Assembly: GCA_013396755.1 (NCBI GenBank) | Contig: VWZF01003927.1 | Location: 132,490-196,489, forward strand | Origin: Sclerurus mexicanus | Taxonomy: Eukaryota; Chordata; Aves; Passeriformes; Furnariidae | Direction of reading: 5' to 3' | Length of the DNA stretch: 64,000 nt | In this document: in pieces, positions 1 to 10,942 of the stretch | How positions within the stretch are numbered: the stretch's first letter is position 1 | How the letters are laid out: each line of letters begins with the position of its first letter | Notes under the pieces: model-generated | Database searches by the model: none | Told to the model about the DNA's origin: nothing | Seen by the model: only the letters and a program-made list of their open reading frames with translations | Position numbers and translations under genes: made by a program

Positions 1-727
1 GGGGCTGTGTGTGCCAGGGAACAGGCTGTGCTATCCCTGACCTCTGCTGTTGGAAACCTGCTATGACTTTACAAACACCCGCCCTGCTCTGCTGGTAGGG
101 TGTGAGAGGCTTTTTCGGGGTCTCCGGAGGTTACTCCTTGTGCTGTGAGTTTGTCCTGGCTGTGCCGTGTGTGGTTTGTAAGGAAAACTGTGCCTAAATG
201 TTCCCGTTGCTGTGCTCGAGAGGAAACAAGAGGGCACCCCTCATTAGTCATAGCTGCTCAGATATGCTCGTGTCTCTCGGCGCAGTGGGCGGCAGAAGTT
301 GTGCTGCGTGTCGCACCGCCCTCGGGCAGCGCCAGTCTGCTGGAGATGGTTTTCCTTAATTTTGGCCAATGGGTTTCATCTTCATTCTTGGAGAATGGTA
401 TCAAAGCCCTGATAAGGACTAGGAATGGGTAGGAGAAGTTTTTACCTTCTTGTGGATCCACAGTGAGAAAAATAAATGTGACCTGGACCATAATGTCAAG
501 GTGGACCAGATGAGTGGGGCGTTAGGGCTGTGTCCTCAAAACACAGAGCGGCTGTTCCAACAAGAGACACGATCTCTTTCCAAGCCTGGCCTGGCTTGGA
601 GGTGTGATGGACCTGCTAGAGGGCAGAGGGGCTTCATGCAGGGCTCAGTTTATGAGCACTTCTAAGTCATGTAAAGAAGGGTCTTGCAGGTGAACTAGCA
701 ACAAATGTGATTTCTTTGTCTCTTCAG
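1..727. other. Intron or upstream sequence of the first Kazal gene
   Basis: No coding exon could be supported here. The stretch ends in the splice acceptor used by the Kazal exon that starts at 728. Because that exon is an internal one (phase-0 start, no signal peptide before it), this stretch is best read as intron of a gene that begins before the window. Confidence 0.5.
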
Positions 728-3700
728 CTGGACTGTGATCGAATTCTGCACGGGGTAAAGGGTGGAAGGATTTTCTGCAGCGAATCCTCACAACCAGTCT
801 GTGGCACTGATGGGAAAACATACAAAAATGAATGTGACTTGTGTTCAGCTGCCATGTGAGTAGGTGGAGAGATTTCAGTAATACAGGGCCATCCACCATT
901 CCCGAGTGTCTTTTGCAGAACAGTGTTTGTTTTGATACATCATGACTCACTATCAAGTGTGTCCTTGGTGCTTTGCTGTTAAGCAAACATAGATCAAAAT
1001 GCCTGAGATTAATCTGATGACAGCTAATTAAGATACACAAGTTGCCAGGGTCCCCTATTCCCTTTCTGCCCAATCACAGATTGCTTGGGGATTAATAAAT
1101 GCCATCATATTGGAAGTAGCATCAAAGCATTAAGGAGTCCACAGAGGACTGTCATGCTGATGGCAGAGAGCTGTGGCATTGCAAGTGAATAATAAGCAAT
1201 GTCTTGTCCTCCCTTTGCAGAAGAGCTTCAGACTACATCACAGTAAACTATCCAGGCAAGTGCCGAGAGCCTTCCCCTGAAGTGGTAAGCGGCACACCAC
1301 AGCTGGGCTGTGGAACATCAATCTTTTCACTTTCTCTGGTGAAACTTCCCCTTTGGCACTGCCTCAGCCTGTGGGGATCTGATCCAGGCAGCCACAATGG
1401 GGAGTGAGGAATGAGAAGGAGCTGGCACTTAGTCACAAGCTGCCCACTGTGCCCTTTAGCGGTAGCTGGGGGTCCACGCTTAGACCCTCTGGGCAGGTTA
1501 ACTAACAGAGCTAACTTGTTTGTTCAATTAACACTGGGCTAATTAAAGCCATGCTTTTCAACCACATAGGTTGAGAAGGAAGAAAGATGTTGGAGTCCCC
1601 ATCTCTTCCCCTCCTTTCCCTTTGTTTTTCTGAAGGGGAGTGTTGCTGAGATGTGGAGGAAAAAGTGCCTCTTGCTGTGTATAGTATCTTATTTTTCACC
1701 CCAAGTGCCTGCTGGGGAGCCAGCCTGGCCTCTGCCATCTGTGGCAGGATCATTAGAGCCCCAGGAATGGGTGTTCATGGTCCAGATGTTTAAACACAGG
1801 TTGAGGCTTGGATTTAGTTTATAACCTTGACAGAGTTTCCATGTTTTGCCTAGGTCGTATGCTAGGAGATTGATGTGTCTGGGGAAACACCTAACTTTCC
1901 TCCTGGGACTTTGGTGTGGCTAGAAAGACCACAACTGCATAAACTATAAAGGGTTCCTTCCTTAAATAATACCCAGGGAGATGATTGGGAAATCAATTAT
2001 TCACTAGGTGGCATACTTTTGGGAAAGGTCTTGATATCTTGCACAATCCCACATAGCAGATGAGTTAAATGTTTCTCAGTTGTGATTTGTCTTTCCACCA
2101 GTGGAAGCTTGACAGTTTTCCAGCATTGGATTTACAGCCAGTGTCTCCCAGTTTGTGTCTGCTGAGTGCACAGAGTGCCCCGTGACACCCAGGGAGGACT
2201 GTCCTCGTTGGCATGAACTCTTGAGAGAATGAATATTCATTTTCAGAGAAATAGATGTTACCACTCTAAACCTGTAGAGAATCCAAATATTGAACCTGCC
2301 AGAGAGAAGTTCTGTAAAGTTTTGGGTGGAGCTTTGACTTCTGAATGTGAATGTGGTGTCCATGTGTTTGTAGGCAACAAGGAGCTATGGGATATGACAG
2401 AACCATCATGCCATGCCTTCCTCTGCTCTGTGACAGGATGTCAACAGATCCCCGAGACACTAAGAACTAAACACCCTGGCTCCTTTGCCTCTCTGTGTAA
2501 AGCAGCAGAGTGCTCTAAACTTTGTTTCAAGTTGCAGAAATTGCAGTGCAGAGAGAATTTTGCCTGTGATGGCGCTGGAGGCCTTTGTGTCTTGACCATT
2601 AGCAAGATGGAACCACTGTACGCTTGTGAATTCTGGGGCACAGGGAGACCAGGCAGTACATGAGTCTGTTAGTGACTGTACGCTGCCCTAGACAGAATGA
2701 GACTGGATACACTGTGGCAACAGAAAAGTAGAGAGGATTCCCACAAAACTGTGTCTGTTCTGGAATTCCTTACTGTTTCATGTTTTACCAAGCTGTTACA
2801 GCTTAAGCTATTGCAATTAGAGGGGGATGCCATTTACTGAAAGTCACAGCTTGTAGCTATATTAAGTATTCCAAGGAGAGTTGCATGCAATTAAAAGGGA
2901 AAGTGATAAGCTTTATTCATAGGGCAAGAAAAGCTAAACAAAAGCCACCCCCCCACAATGATTTATTTTTTATTCTGTCACCTAAAGAATCAGACTGAAA
3001 ATTTATGAAAGCTTAAAAACAATGCACAGAGCAAAGCTATTTTCAGCACTGAAACTCATGCTCACTTTTAGTATAATGAATTTTTCTTTCTGCTGAAGAT
3101 TCAGGCACTCAATATACACTACTAAAACCCAGAGGAAACCAGCTCCAGCAGTGCTTTTGGCATCAGAAATAGGTTTAGAGAGTTGCAATGTGCAGAATGT
3201 GAAATGCTTTGGAGGAAGATAAGAAATAGTTACCCAAAAAAATGTAGTATTTCCTTGAGTTGTATTTTTAATATATCCATGGAGAGTGCTGGGTTGCCTG
3301 AGAAAATGTGTGTTCAAGCTGCCTCTTCCCTTTGCAGCTCAGTGCCTGCAGCCATTCCTGCCTGCAAAGCTGCAGCTGGATTTCTGTGTGTTTCTGGTGG
3401 CCATCAGGGCAGGATGTTCATAGGAAGGGATGGGAGCAGTGTGCTTTGATAGAGATCTGATACTAAAGGGTGTTTCTGTGTGTGGCTGAGGTGGAAAAAC
3501 CTTGCTACAGCGTAAGCCTGTCTCCACCGGCCAGTGCTGGGTCTTGCCACCTTCCCTGGGAGGTCTGTGCCGCATCCAAATTCCTTTGATCCCGTTCTGC
3601 TTTACTGATCAGAAATGTAGATTGGCGTCCTGGGTTTAGATATCTTTTTTTGCTAAGTTAACTGGCTGGTAGGTCCTGCAGTGCTGTGTCACATGCTTGA

Positions 3701-4981
3701 ATTGATTGTGGGTCTTTCCAGCAGACTTGACTTTTAATGCTGCATATCTCACAGTTCCTTTACTTGTTCAAAGGTTTCTCCACAAATCACCCAGGCAGCA
3801 GTCACCGGTCTGCCCACATTGCGAAGTCGGGGGGGGGGGGGNNNNNNNNNNNNNNNNNNNNNNNNNNNNNAGGGAATATCCAGTTTCTCCTTTTTGTTTT
3901 GTGGTTGGTTTTTTTGTCTGTTTGTTTTTTAACCTGTTTCTTAACAAACAGATAAGTCTCAGGTTTGTGAGGGGCAAGTCCCAGATTATTTACAATGCTC
4001 TCTGTTTTGCCATGCTGCTTTTTAAGGTGGCAAAAGTCAGAAAAGAAAAGCAGGACCTTTCCCAGTTAGAAAATAGGTGTGGAAAGCACCTAGCTTCAGG
4101 CTGAAATTAGTCTGGTTTTTCCCAGCTGGCAGAAGCCCAATGTTCCTGCCTTTGTGCTAGGCTCAGCTGCAGTTGTTTTATGTGATTCTGAGCTGGCCTG
4201 AAGGTCTGTGACACTGATACCAGTGTCACACAGCAGTGGTCAAGCTTGGGGAAAGACTTATTTTTTGCTCTTCCTTTCCAGGAGTAATGGAGTTCAGACT
4301 GCCAGCAAATACCAGGGATCAGCTGTGACCAAAGGTATGGAGAGAGGGGCAGTGACTTACCCCTGCTCGGCCAGCCTGTCCTTTGGGGGCTGTGCTTCAC
4401 AATGATTGGAGTGTCCCACCCTGCTGGATAAGCCACAGGGCTGGGACAGAAGGCTCTGCAGATTTCCTTCTCTCACTGCAGATATGGGATAGTGGGGCTG
4501 GCTGAGCCTGTGGGAACTTGCAGTAGTGGGCTCTGCCCACTCCTTTTCCCCCTGGCTCTGTTTTTTAAGCCAGGCTCTCCCTACAGAGTGAGGAGGATGG
4601 TGGCAGAGCAGTGTGCTGCTGTCCCCCATCACAGGGAAGCAGGGGTAGCCCAGAGCCCCTACAGAGCATGGGTTCATCACTGCTTCGAGGTTTCATCATG
4701 GTTCATTCATGTCCCTTTTTCTTCCTGGGCCTATATTAATAAACTGTCTCCTCTCTCTCCATAGGGCAAGTAAAGGAAGAGTTGATGTTGAGCATCGGGG
4801 GAGCTGCCAAGTTCCCAGGACTGCCAGAACTGCCTTCAACCCCTTCTGCAGCAAATGGGGCCTGTCCTTGCTCAGGTGGAGGGCAAAAGGCTGTGGAGAC
4901 TCAGTGTCTTCCCAGTTCTGTCCCATACATGCCGTTGCAGTCTCTGCCGCCTCGCTGTGTCTTAATGTGCTTCTACAATAA
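728..4981 (+). CDS. 3' end of a Kazal-type serine protease inhibitor gene (partial, SPINK family)
   Basis: Three exons are supported. Exon 728-855 (phase 0 to 2) encodes the first part of a Kazal domain starting LDCDRILHG, with reactive-site stretch FCSESSQPVCGTDG and KTYKNECDLC. Exon 1221-1284 completes it (RASDYITVNYPGKC) and ends in phase 0 before gtaagc. Exon 4765-4981 is a terminal second-half Kazal exon: SKGRVDVEHRGSC matches the SxGxxxxxHxGxC spacing of the ovomucoid last exon. The first half of that last domain is not visible between 1285 and 4764, where there is a sequence gap (3842-3870). The P1 residue of the visible domain is Glu, unusual for a trypsin-type inhibitor. After the last cysteine the frame stays open for 57 residues and stops with TAA at 4979-4981, inside the AATAAA signal. 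Signal peptide and earlier domains lie before the window. The product is expected to be secreted; orthology (for example a SPINK5/LEKTI-like gene) is not established. Confidence 0.7.
3829..3870. other. Run of 13 G followed by a 29-base assembly gap
   Basis: Thirteen consecutive G bases (3829-3841) run directly into 29 N (3842-3870). The true length of the missing sequence is unknown. The break sits inside the intron region where the first half of the last Kazal domain of the first gene should be. Confidence 0.95.
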
Positions 4982-4982
4982 A
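4977..4982 (+). terminator. Polyadenylation signal of the first Kazal gene
   Basis: AATAAA in the terminal exon. It overlaps the TAA stop of the open frame (4979-4981), so the 3' untranslated region would begin inside the signal. Confidence 0.6.
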
Positions 4983-7900
4983 GATAACTCATCAGCTTCA
5001 TGTCACTTTTCTTCACTAAGCCTCATAGGAGGGACACTCAAGACTCCACTCTGGCTTTACACGATGTGCTCCTTAGGCAATAAACACCCTGAGGTGCACC
5101 AGCTACTGTAAATACCTGGCGAAGATGTTGGACCCGAGGAGGAAGAGTGTGGTCTGGGGTTTTGTGAGGAGGGACCGGGGGTCAGGTTCCCTCTGACTCC
5201 TTATAGGGTCTTGGGTCAATAACTTCAACTGCCCTATCAGCCCTTTTCTCCTGCCTGTAAAACGAACATTAAAAGATACTTACCTACCTCAGAGGGTTGT
5301 TTGAGATTTAATTGGGCTTACATTTGGAAAGTTACAAGGAAAAATTGGCTTTAAAGCACCCCATCTCTGGGTTGGCAGTTTGATGTTGCAGTAAATGTCC
5401 TCTTCCAGACTTCTCATCTGAGGCGCTGGGAAATCCAGAATGCTTTGTTTTGAGCAATAGTGGGAAGAAGATACATCTTGAGTGATGATGTCAGATGGTG
5501 TGCTGTGCCCTGCCCCACCAGAGCTGAAGTTGGAGCACATCCAGGAAGGATCTGAAGGTGTGAATTCGGCCGGCAGTATTTCTTGCTGTGAGAGAGCAGA
5601 GGCACTGATGGCACTCTCAAGGCAATGCAGGAAGTTCAGACATCGTGGTGGCCTGTGGACTGTCACTGTTTGGGTCACCTTCTGCCTTGGCCTGAAATTC
5701 CCTGTGGGCTCAAGGGCTCAGCCAGTGCCTATCTTGGGATCTCTCTCCTGCAGGGTCCTGGTGCTGGGGCAGATGGAGAAGTGAGAATTTTCGAGGTATG
5801 GAATGGCTTAAGCTTTTTGAGGAGAAGTATTGTTGTTTTGAGATGTAAGTGACCTACAGACATTTCTAACTAATTTATATTCTGAAGCTATGCTGAGATA
5901 AAGCCAGGCCTTTGAGCCAAGGTTTTCCCTGGCTTTTTGGGGTCAGTGAATCTGGGAATAGGGTGGAGTATGAAAAACAGGAGACACCGGTGGTCAGTTA
6001 ACAGAAATCTACTGGTGGTTTGCACGTACTTCCTGTTCTTTCTTTTATAGCTGTTACTTAAAGCAAATATGTTCTTTATTTGTATAAACTTTATTGCAGG
6101 ACATTTCCAGAAGACCTTGAATGAACATACACGGTGTTTGAGTCCATTTAGATCTGATCTGTAAACACTTTCTCTTGCAGATAAGACAGGAATGACTTTT
6201 CCACAGTCACTTGATTTTTCTTTCAATTTTGACAGGATTTTACCTCATACCAATTAATTTCACTCCCACCAAAGACATAGAATTTTTTCAATTAAGTTAT
6301 CAAATCTATTTTTCCTACTGCAGTTAATGAGAATTGATTTTAAACTCTCAATGCTTATGCGTGCATCACATTTTATTGTAGCTGATAATAATAAAACCTG
6401 ATTTTACTATCAACACTCTGACATAAGTGGTTGTTAGTATTTTTTATGCCAATTTCTAATGTGAAACACTAGAGCAAACACTATGATTTAGCAATAAATC
6501 ATGACTGCTTCTTTCTACATGGAAAAATCCTCTCACCAAGTAGAGTCATGTAGGGTGAGAGTCACCAGTTTGGGGCTGGTTAGCTGTTTTGGGGGATGCA
6601 GAGTTTGTTTTTGAGATGTGTTGAAACAAGTACATTCTTGAATGTTATTTATGCAGCCTGAGAATTATGAATGTCACACAGTAAAAATGTGCTCTGATGA
6701 TGTTGGCTCACTGATTCCAGCTAAAATCATGTGTGGGGACATCTACATGATTTCATAAAAGCAGTGCAAAACTTGTGTCTTAAAATAAATTCTTGCAAAT
6801 GAAAATCAGCACACTTGAACGCTACTATGATTTGTATGATTTCAAGTATTTAAGTTTTCAAATAATGACCCCTAAAACCTGCATTAAATGTGCTTGAAAA
6901 GCAATGAGCTAATGAAGCCAGTGCCCCAGTAGCCTCTTTTGTCAGTATTTGAGCATCTTCTAAATTTCTCCCGCTGCCAGCAGAAATTATCACACACAAA
7001 AATCACAGCTGGTGATAAGGGATCATTAATCAGGTTCCAAGCCTGTCTACCGAGAAGGTGCAGGACAGGGACTTGCTAAAACTGTCTGTGCTGCTGTGAG
7101 CAGCAATATTGGCTCTACCCTGCTCCTAGCAGCCTTCCTGCTCACTCTGTTCTTGCCTTCCACCCTCTTTTGCAGGTTGCTCCATGGGCTGGACAGTGAG
7201 GAATGTCCCAAGTGGCACTGTGTGTGGTGGAAGCTCCGGTTGGGTCTGCGTGAGGGAAGCCACATGTTGTTACTGCTGGGGAGAGGGAGGCAAAGGCTCA
7301 TGCGGATTTACTACCCTTTATTTTATGTTTGCTCTTGGTTACCCTCTGTTTTGCCTTTTCAAACAGTAACAAGGCCAAACCAGTCCTCTACAAAACTGGA
7401 AAGGTACCAGTGCTCTGGGGACTCTTCAGTTTGCTGTAAATTGCACTTTATTAAGGATGTTACTTGCCAATAACCACAGACCCCATGTGGTTTGCAGCAG
7501 TTCCTGAGGTTTTGCAGAACTGGCATTACGAACCAACAGTTTGGTCTCCAGCCTCTCACTGCGGTTGGGTTGAGAGCTAAAATACTCTCTGCAGGGACAT
7601 TAACTTTCTTACTATTTTTTTCTTTTTTTCATAGAAGGTGTCAGGACCTTATGCAATAATTCTTGGTGGTGTATGGGTACTGCTCTTGTATACAGTGAGG
7701 GCTGTTGACTCTGGCAGATGCCTCAGCAGACCTTGAACTCACTGTGGTGTTTTTCAGTCCTCTGTAGTCTGTCCAGTTGGAGCCTGGAAGCTCTGCTCAC
7801 CAACTCCCTGCTGTTCTTGCATTGCCCCATGGTATGCTCTGGCCAGGGCACCTTCTGCAGTCTGCCACAGCAGTTTAGGGGTGTTTGTTCCTTCAAGAAC

Positions 7901-10859
7901 CGAGGGAGCCGTGACATGAAGAGACTGATGCTGTTTGTGCAGGGAAACCCCTCTGGCTTTGCTGCAGAGCTCTCTTTTCTGGCTCTCCTTACATCCCTGT
8001 GATGCTCAGTCCCACTACACAACAGCTGTATATGGGTACTTGGGGATTTCAGTGTAATTTGTCTTGATTATCACAATTTCTGCTCCATGGCCCATCTGCT
8101 TTCACACTGGGGACTGGTGAATGGGCCTCCCTCTTTCCCCTCTTTAGGGCTCCTGTTTGGCATCTGTTAGAACATCTGTCTCTTCCTGTAAGAGTCTCCC
8201 TACTACAAGGAACTGTTGTCCAGGCCATTTCCTTGGGATCTCCCTGCTCCATTCTGCTAGAAGACCCCTCCTGCTGCCCAGCTCTCCCCCTGGAACTGCA
8301 ACACAAGCACTTTCAACACTCATTTGTGTGAAGGTATGAGCAACTCCGCTTAAGTTGTTCACTGAAAACAAGATGTAAATGCAACTGTTTGCAAATTATA
8401 AATTGGACCCTTGATGTAGAAGGTCCCAAAAGAAGCAGTTTAGTTCTTTGTGTAGTAGCAACCACCCAGGTTGTTTGAGGATGGTAAGCGTGGACAATAT
8501 GCATATATTTCTGAAAAACAGGTGAGTTAGCTTTATTTGCCTTCTTCCCTCCTTTCTTGGCCTGTGTCAGTGAAATTCCACAGAAGTGGTGACAGATGAT
8601 TCACAGCTGGGACTAGAGGTAACCTGGAGAGGCAGCAAAGAAGGGAGTGGAATGCTCATGTCCAGGGCTGCTTGGCCAGGTGAGATTTACCTCAAGGGAA
8701 AACAAACAAGTAGATGTCAACAAAGCATCACTGCAAGTGGGGTTTGCACAAACAGAAGGGTGTAAGCTCAAGCTAAGGTCTCCTAGTCCAATGTGAGTGG
8801 GATGTGCTGCTGCAGCTTCTGCTCTGGTTCTGAAAGGCTCTGTCCTGATGGACAAATGCCTGGTAGAAAAGGCATTGCTGAATCACTGTCTGTGAAGCAG
8901 AGGCTCACTTATGGGGTCACAGCATGGATCTTCCTCATGCATGGGGCAGGAGCCCAAAGCTGAGCACTGGTGTGCCTTGGCTGGCACATGGGATAGCAGG
9001 TAGGTGCTGTAGCTGGGGTGCTGTTTTCTACATCCTAGTTCCTTCTTTAGATCCTTGACATGTGTTTGCTCTTCTGTCCCTTTACTTTCTCTCCTATTGC
9101 AAACTACTCTCCAAATCTAATCTTAGTTGGAAGAGAATTACTTTGCTCTTGACAGAACACGCTGAGTCAATCTACTTTAACTGCAGATTTGGTTTGCAAA
9201 TAACATCTCCTTTCCTATAAAGTTCAGGTGTCATTGCTGTGGACATTGGCAGGAATTTGCTTGACCATGACAGCTTTTACAGAGCCTGGCAATTAAGTTG
9301 TCAAGATACATTTTTGCACTGCCAGGAAGCATTAATAGATGCTGGTTTTGGCTGGAATAAGCCATGAGAGATGGATATTGTAATCAGGATGAAAAGAAGT
9401 CCTTGTAGCTGAGGCTTGGATTGGCCCAAAGGTCTGGAGTCCTTGACACTTGATGGAACTGAGATAAGGAAAATGACAGGGAACGTGGGGCAGAACATCA
9501 GAGGGAAGGAATGAAATCAAGGTATATGAATTGGGAGATGAACTCTCATGTCCTAGAGACTAACGTAGCAAGAAATGTTGGCATTTGGAGAGACTTCAGC
9601 TTTGCACATGCACACTGCAAGCTACTAATATTAGCAAAGTTCCTGGATATGAAAGTAAATATTTTTCCATTAGGCAATCCCAAAAATTGTGCTGTTGTGG
9701 ATTTGCTTTTCAAGTGAGAAAGATGTTGGAAATGTCCTTCTCTTAGAAAATAAAACTGAGATGATTCAACAAGAGCTTGCTCTGTTTAAATTATGTCAAA
9801 AATAGGTCTCCAAATAAGGATTTTGATTACCAAGTACAGAATTTGAAAGATTAAAAGTTAGTGAGAAATTTGGAAAAAAATTTAGGATCCCAGTTGAGAA
9901 GACTATGAGACCAATCCAAAGAATTGACAAAAATCTCCTTTTGTAAAGGACAAAAAAAGGTGTTCAGGACCAATCTAAGTTCCATTACCTTAATAGTGGG
10001 CAAACTTTAAGGAGATATTTGAAGAAAACTAAAGCTATAAAGTGTAAAGAGATAACATACACTTTGAGTTTTCAGGAAGGAAACCATGCATGGGATAATA
10101 CCAATCTTTGTAAAGTTGGCTGACTTCCTAGGTAAAGGAAATACAGTACATCTAGTCTGTGCAGACATTAAAGGCATTTGGCCTGCTGCCCTGTGGGATG
10201 GTGTCACTTAGACTTTGTGAGGTGGGTCAGGGACTGGCCATGGTGGGGGTGATAGCAGCTGAGCAGATGGTACCACGGGAGTTATCAATGAACAGCCAAA
10301 ATGATGGATTTTAGGACTAAGCTTCATATTTCTGCTCTTTGCTGTTTTACAGAAAAAGTTGGCACGCGGAGCAGAGCACTGCTGGGTTTTTTTAAACAGG
10401 AGAAGAGCAGGATTCCTCCCACAGAGCACAGGGTGACCTTCTGGGCTGAAATTGCCTGGGCTCAAACTGGGATGAAATACAGCAGCGAAGAGCACAAAAT
10501 TGTGCTCTGAGGTTAAATAATGAGGGTTTTGGCTATCAGTTGACAGCTCAGTTGAAAACTATAGAGGAGGAGAAATTTCTAATTGCTTTTAGCCAGAGAC
10601 AGGGTAGATGAGAGCCTGCAACAAACTGGAGCCATGCGGGGGTGAGCCCAGGGCTGGGCAGATCGGCTGGGGAGGAGAGGGGTCTTGGCACAGTTCCTGC
10701 TCACCTCGAGCCACATGAAATCCCCTTCCTGGCATACACGCTTGTATCAATCATTAGCTAGACATCTCGAACTGGGTAAACACGTTTTTGGCTTTGAATG
10801 GTGATGACAGGCTTGGAGCATTACCTAATAAGGTGGGACCACTTGATAGCATGGTGTGC
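4983..10859. other. Intergenic region between the first Kazal gene and ovoinhibitor
   Basis: About 5.9 kb without a supported exon. Short open frames on both strands have no Kazal cysteine spacing, signal peptide or recognisable domain. A MIR-like SINE lies near its left edge; the remainder is A/T-rich unique-looking sequence in which I see nothing specific. Confidence 0.6.
5190..5340 (+). repeat. MIR-like SINE fragment
   Basis: The stretch reads like the 3' half of a MIR element: a cttgggtcaataactt segment, then cctgtaaaacgaac, then acctacctcagagggttg followed by tgagatttaattgg. The order and spacing fit the MIR core and tail. It is diverged, as expected for an element inherited from an early amniote. 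Confidence 0.6.
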
Positions 10860-10866
10860 TATATAT
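10860..10866 (+). promoter_or_regulatory. TATA box of the ovoinhibitor gene
   Basis: TATATAT lies 83 bases before the ovoinhibitor ATG, the same spacing class as the TATA boxes of the other genes here. Transcription probably starts about 30 bases downstream. Confidence 0.6.
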
Positions 10867-10942
10867 TCCTGCTCCTACCTGCAATCTTCCTCTCCCGCAC
10901 AGAGAGCACGCAGACTGAACTTGAGGGGTATCCTTGGCTGCC

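Noticed and set aside
2229..2663. Cysteine-containing plus-strand open frame of 144 codons in the first gene's intron
   Set aside because: The cysteines do not follow Kazal spacing, there is no CG(T/S)DG motif, and no matching acceptor and donor pair was found.
3337..3460. Possible Kazal first-half exon after a ccctttgcag acceptor
   Set aside because: The translated stretch has several cysteines, but their spacing does not fit and the CG(T/S)D core is absent.
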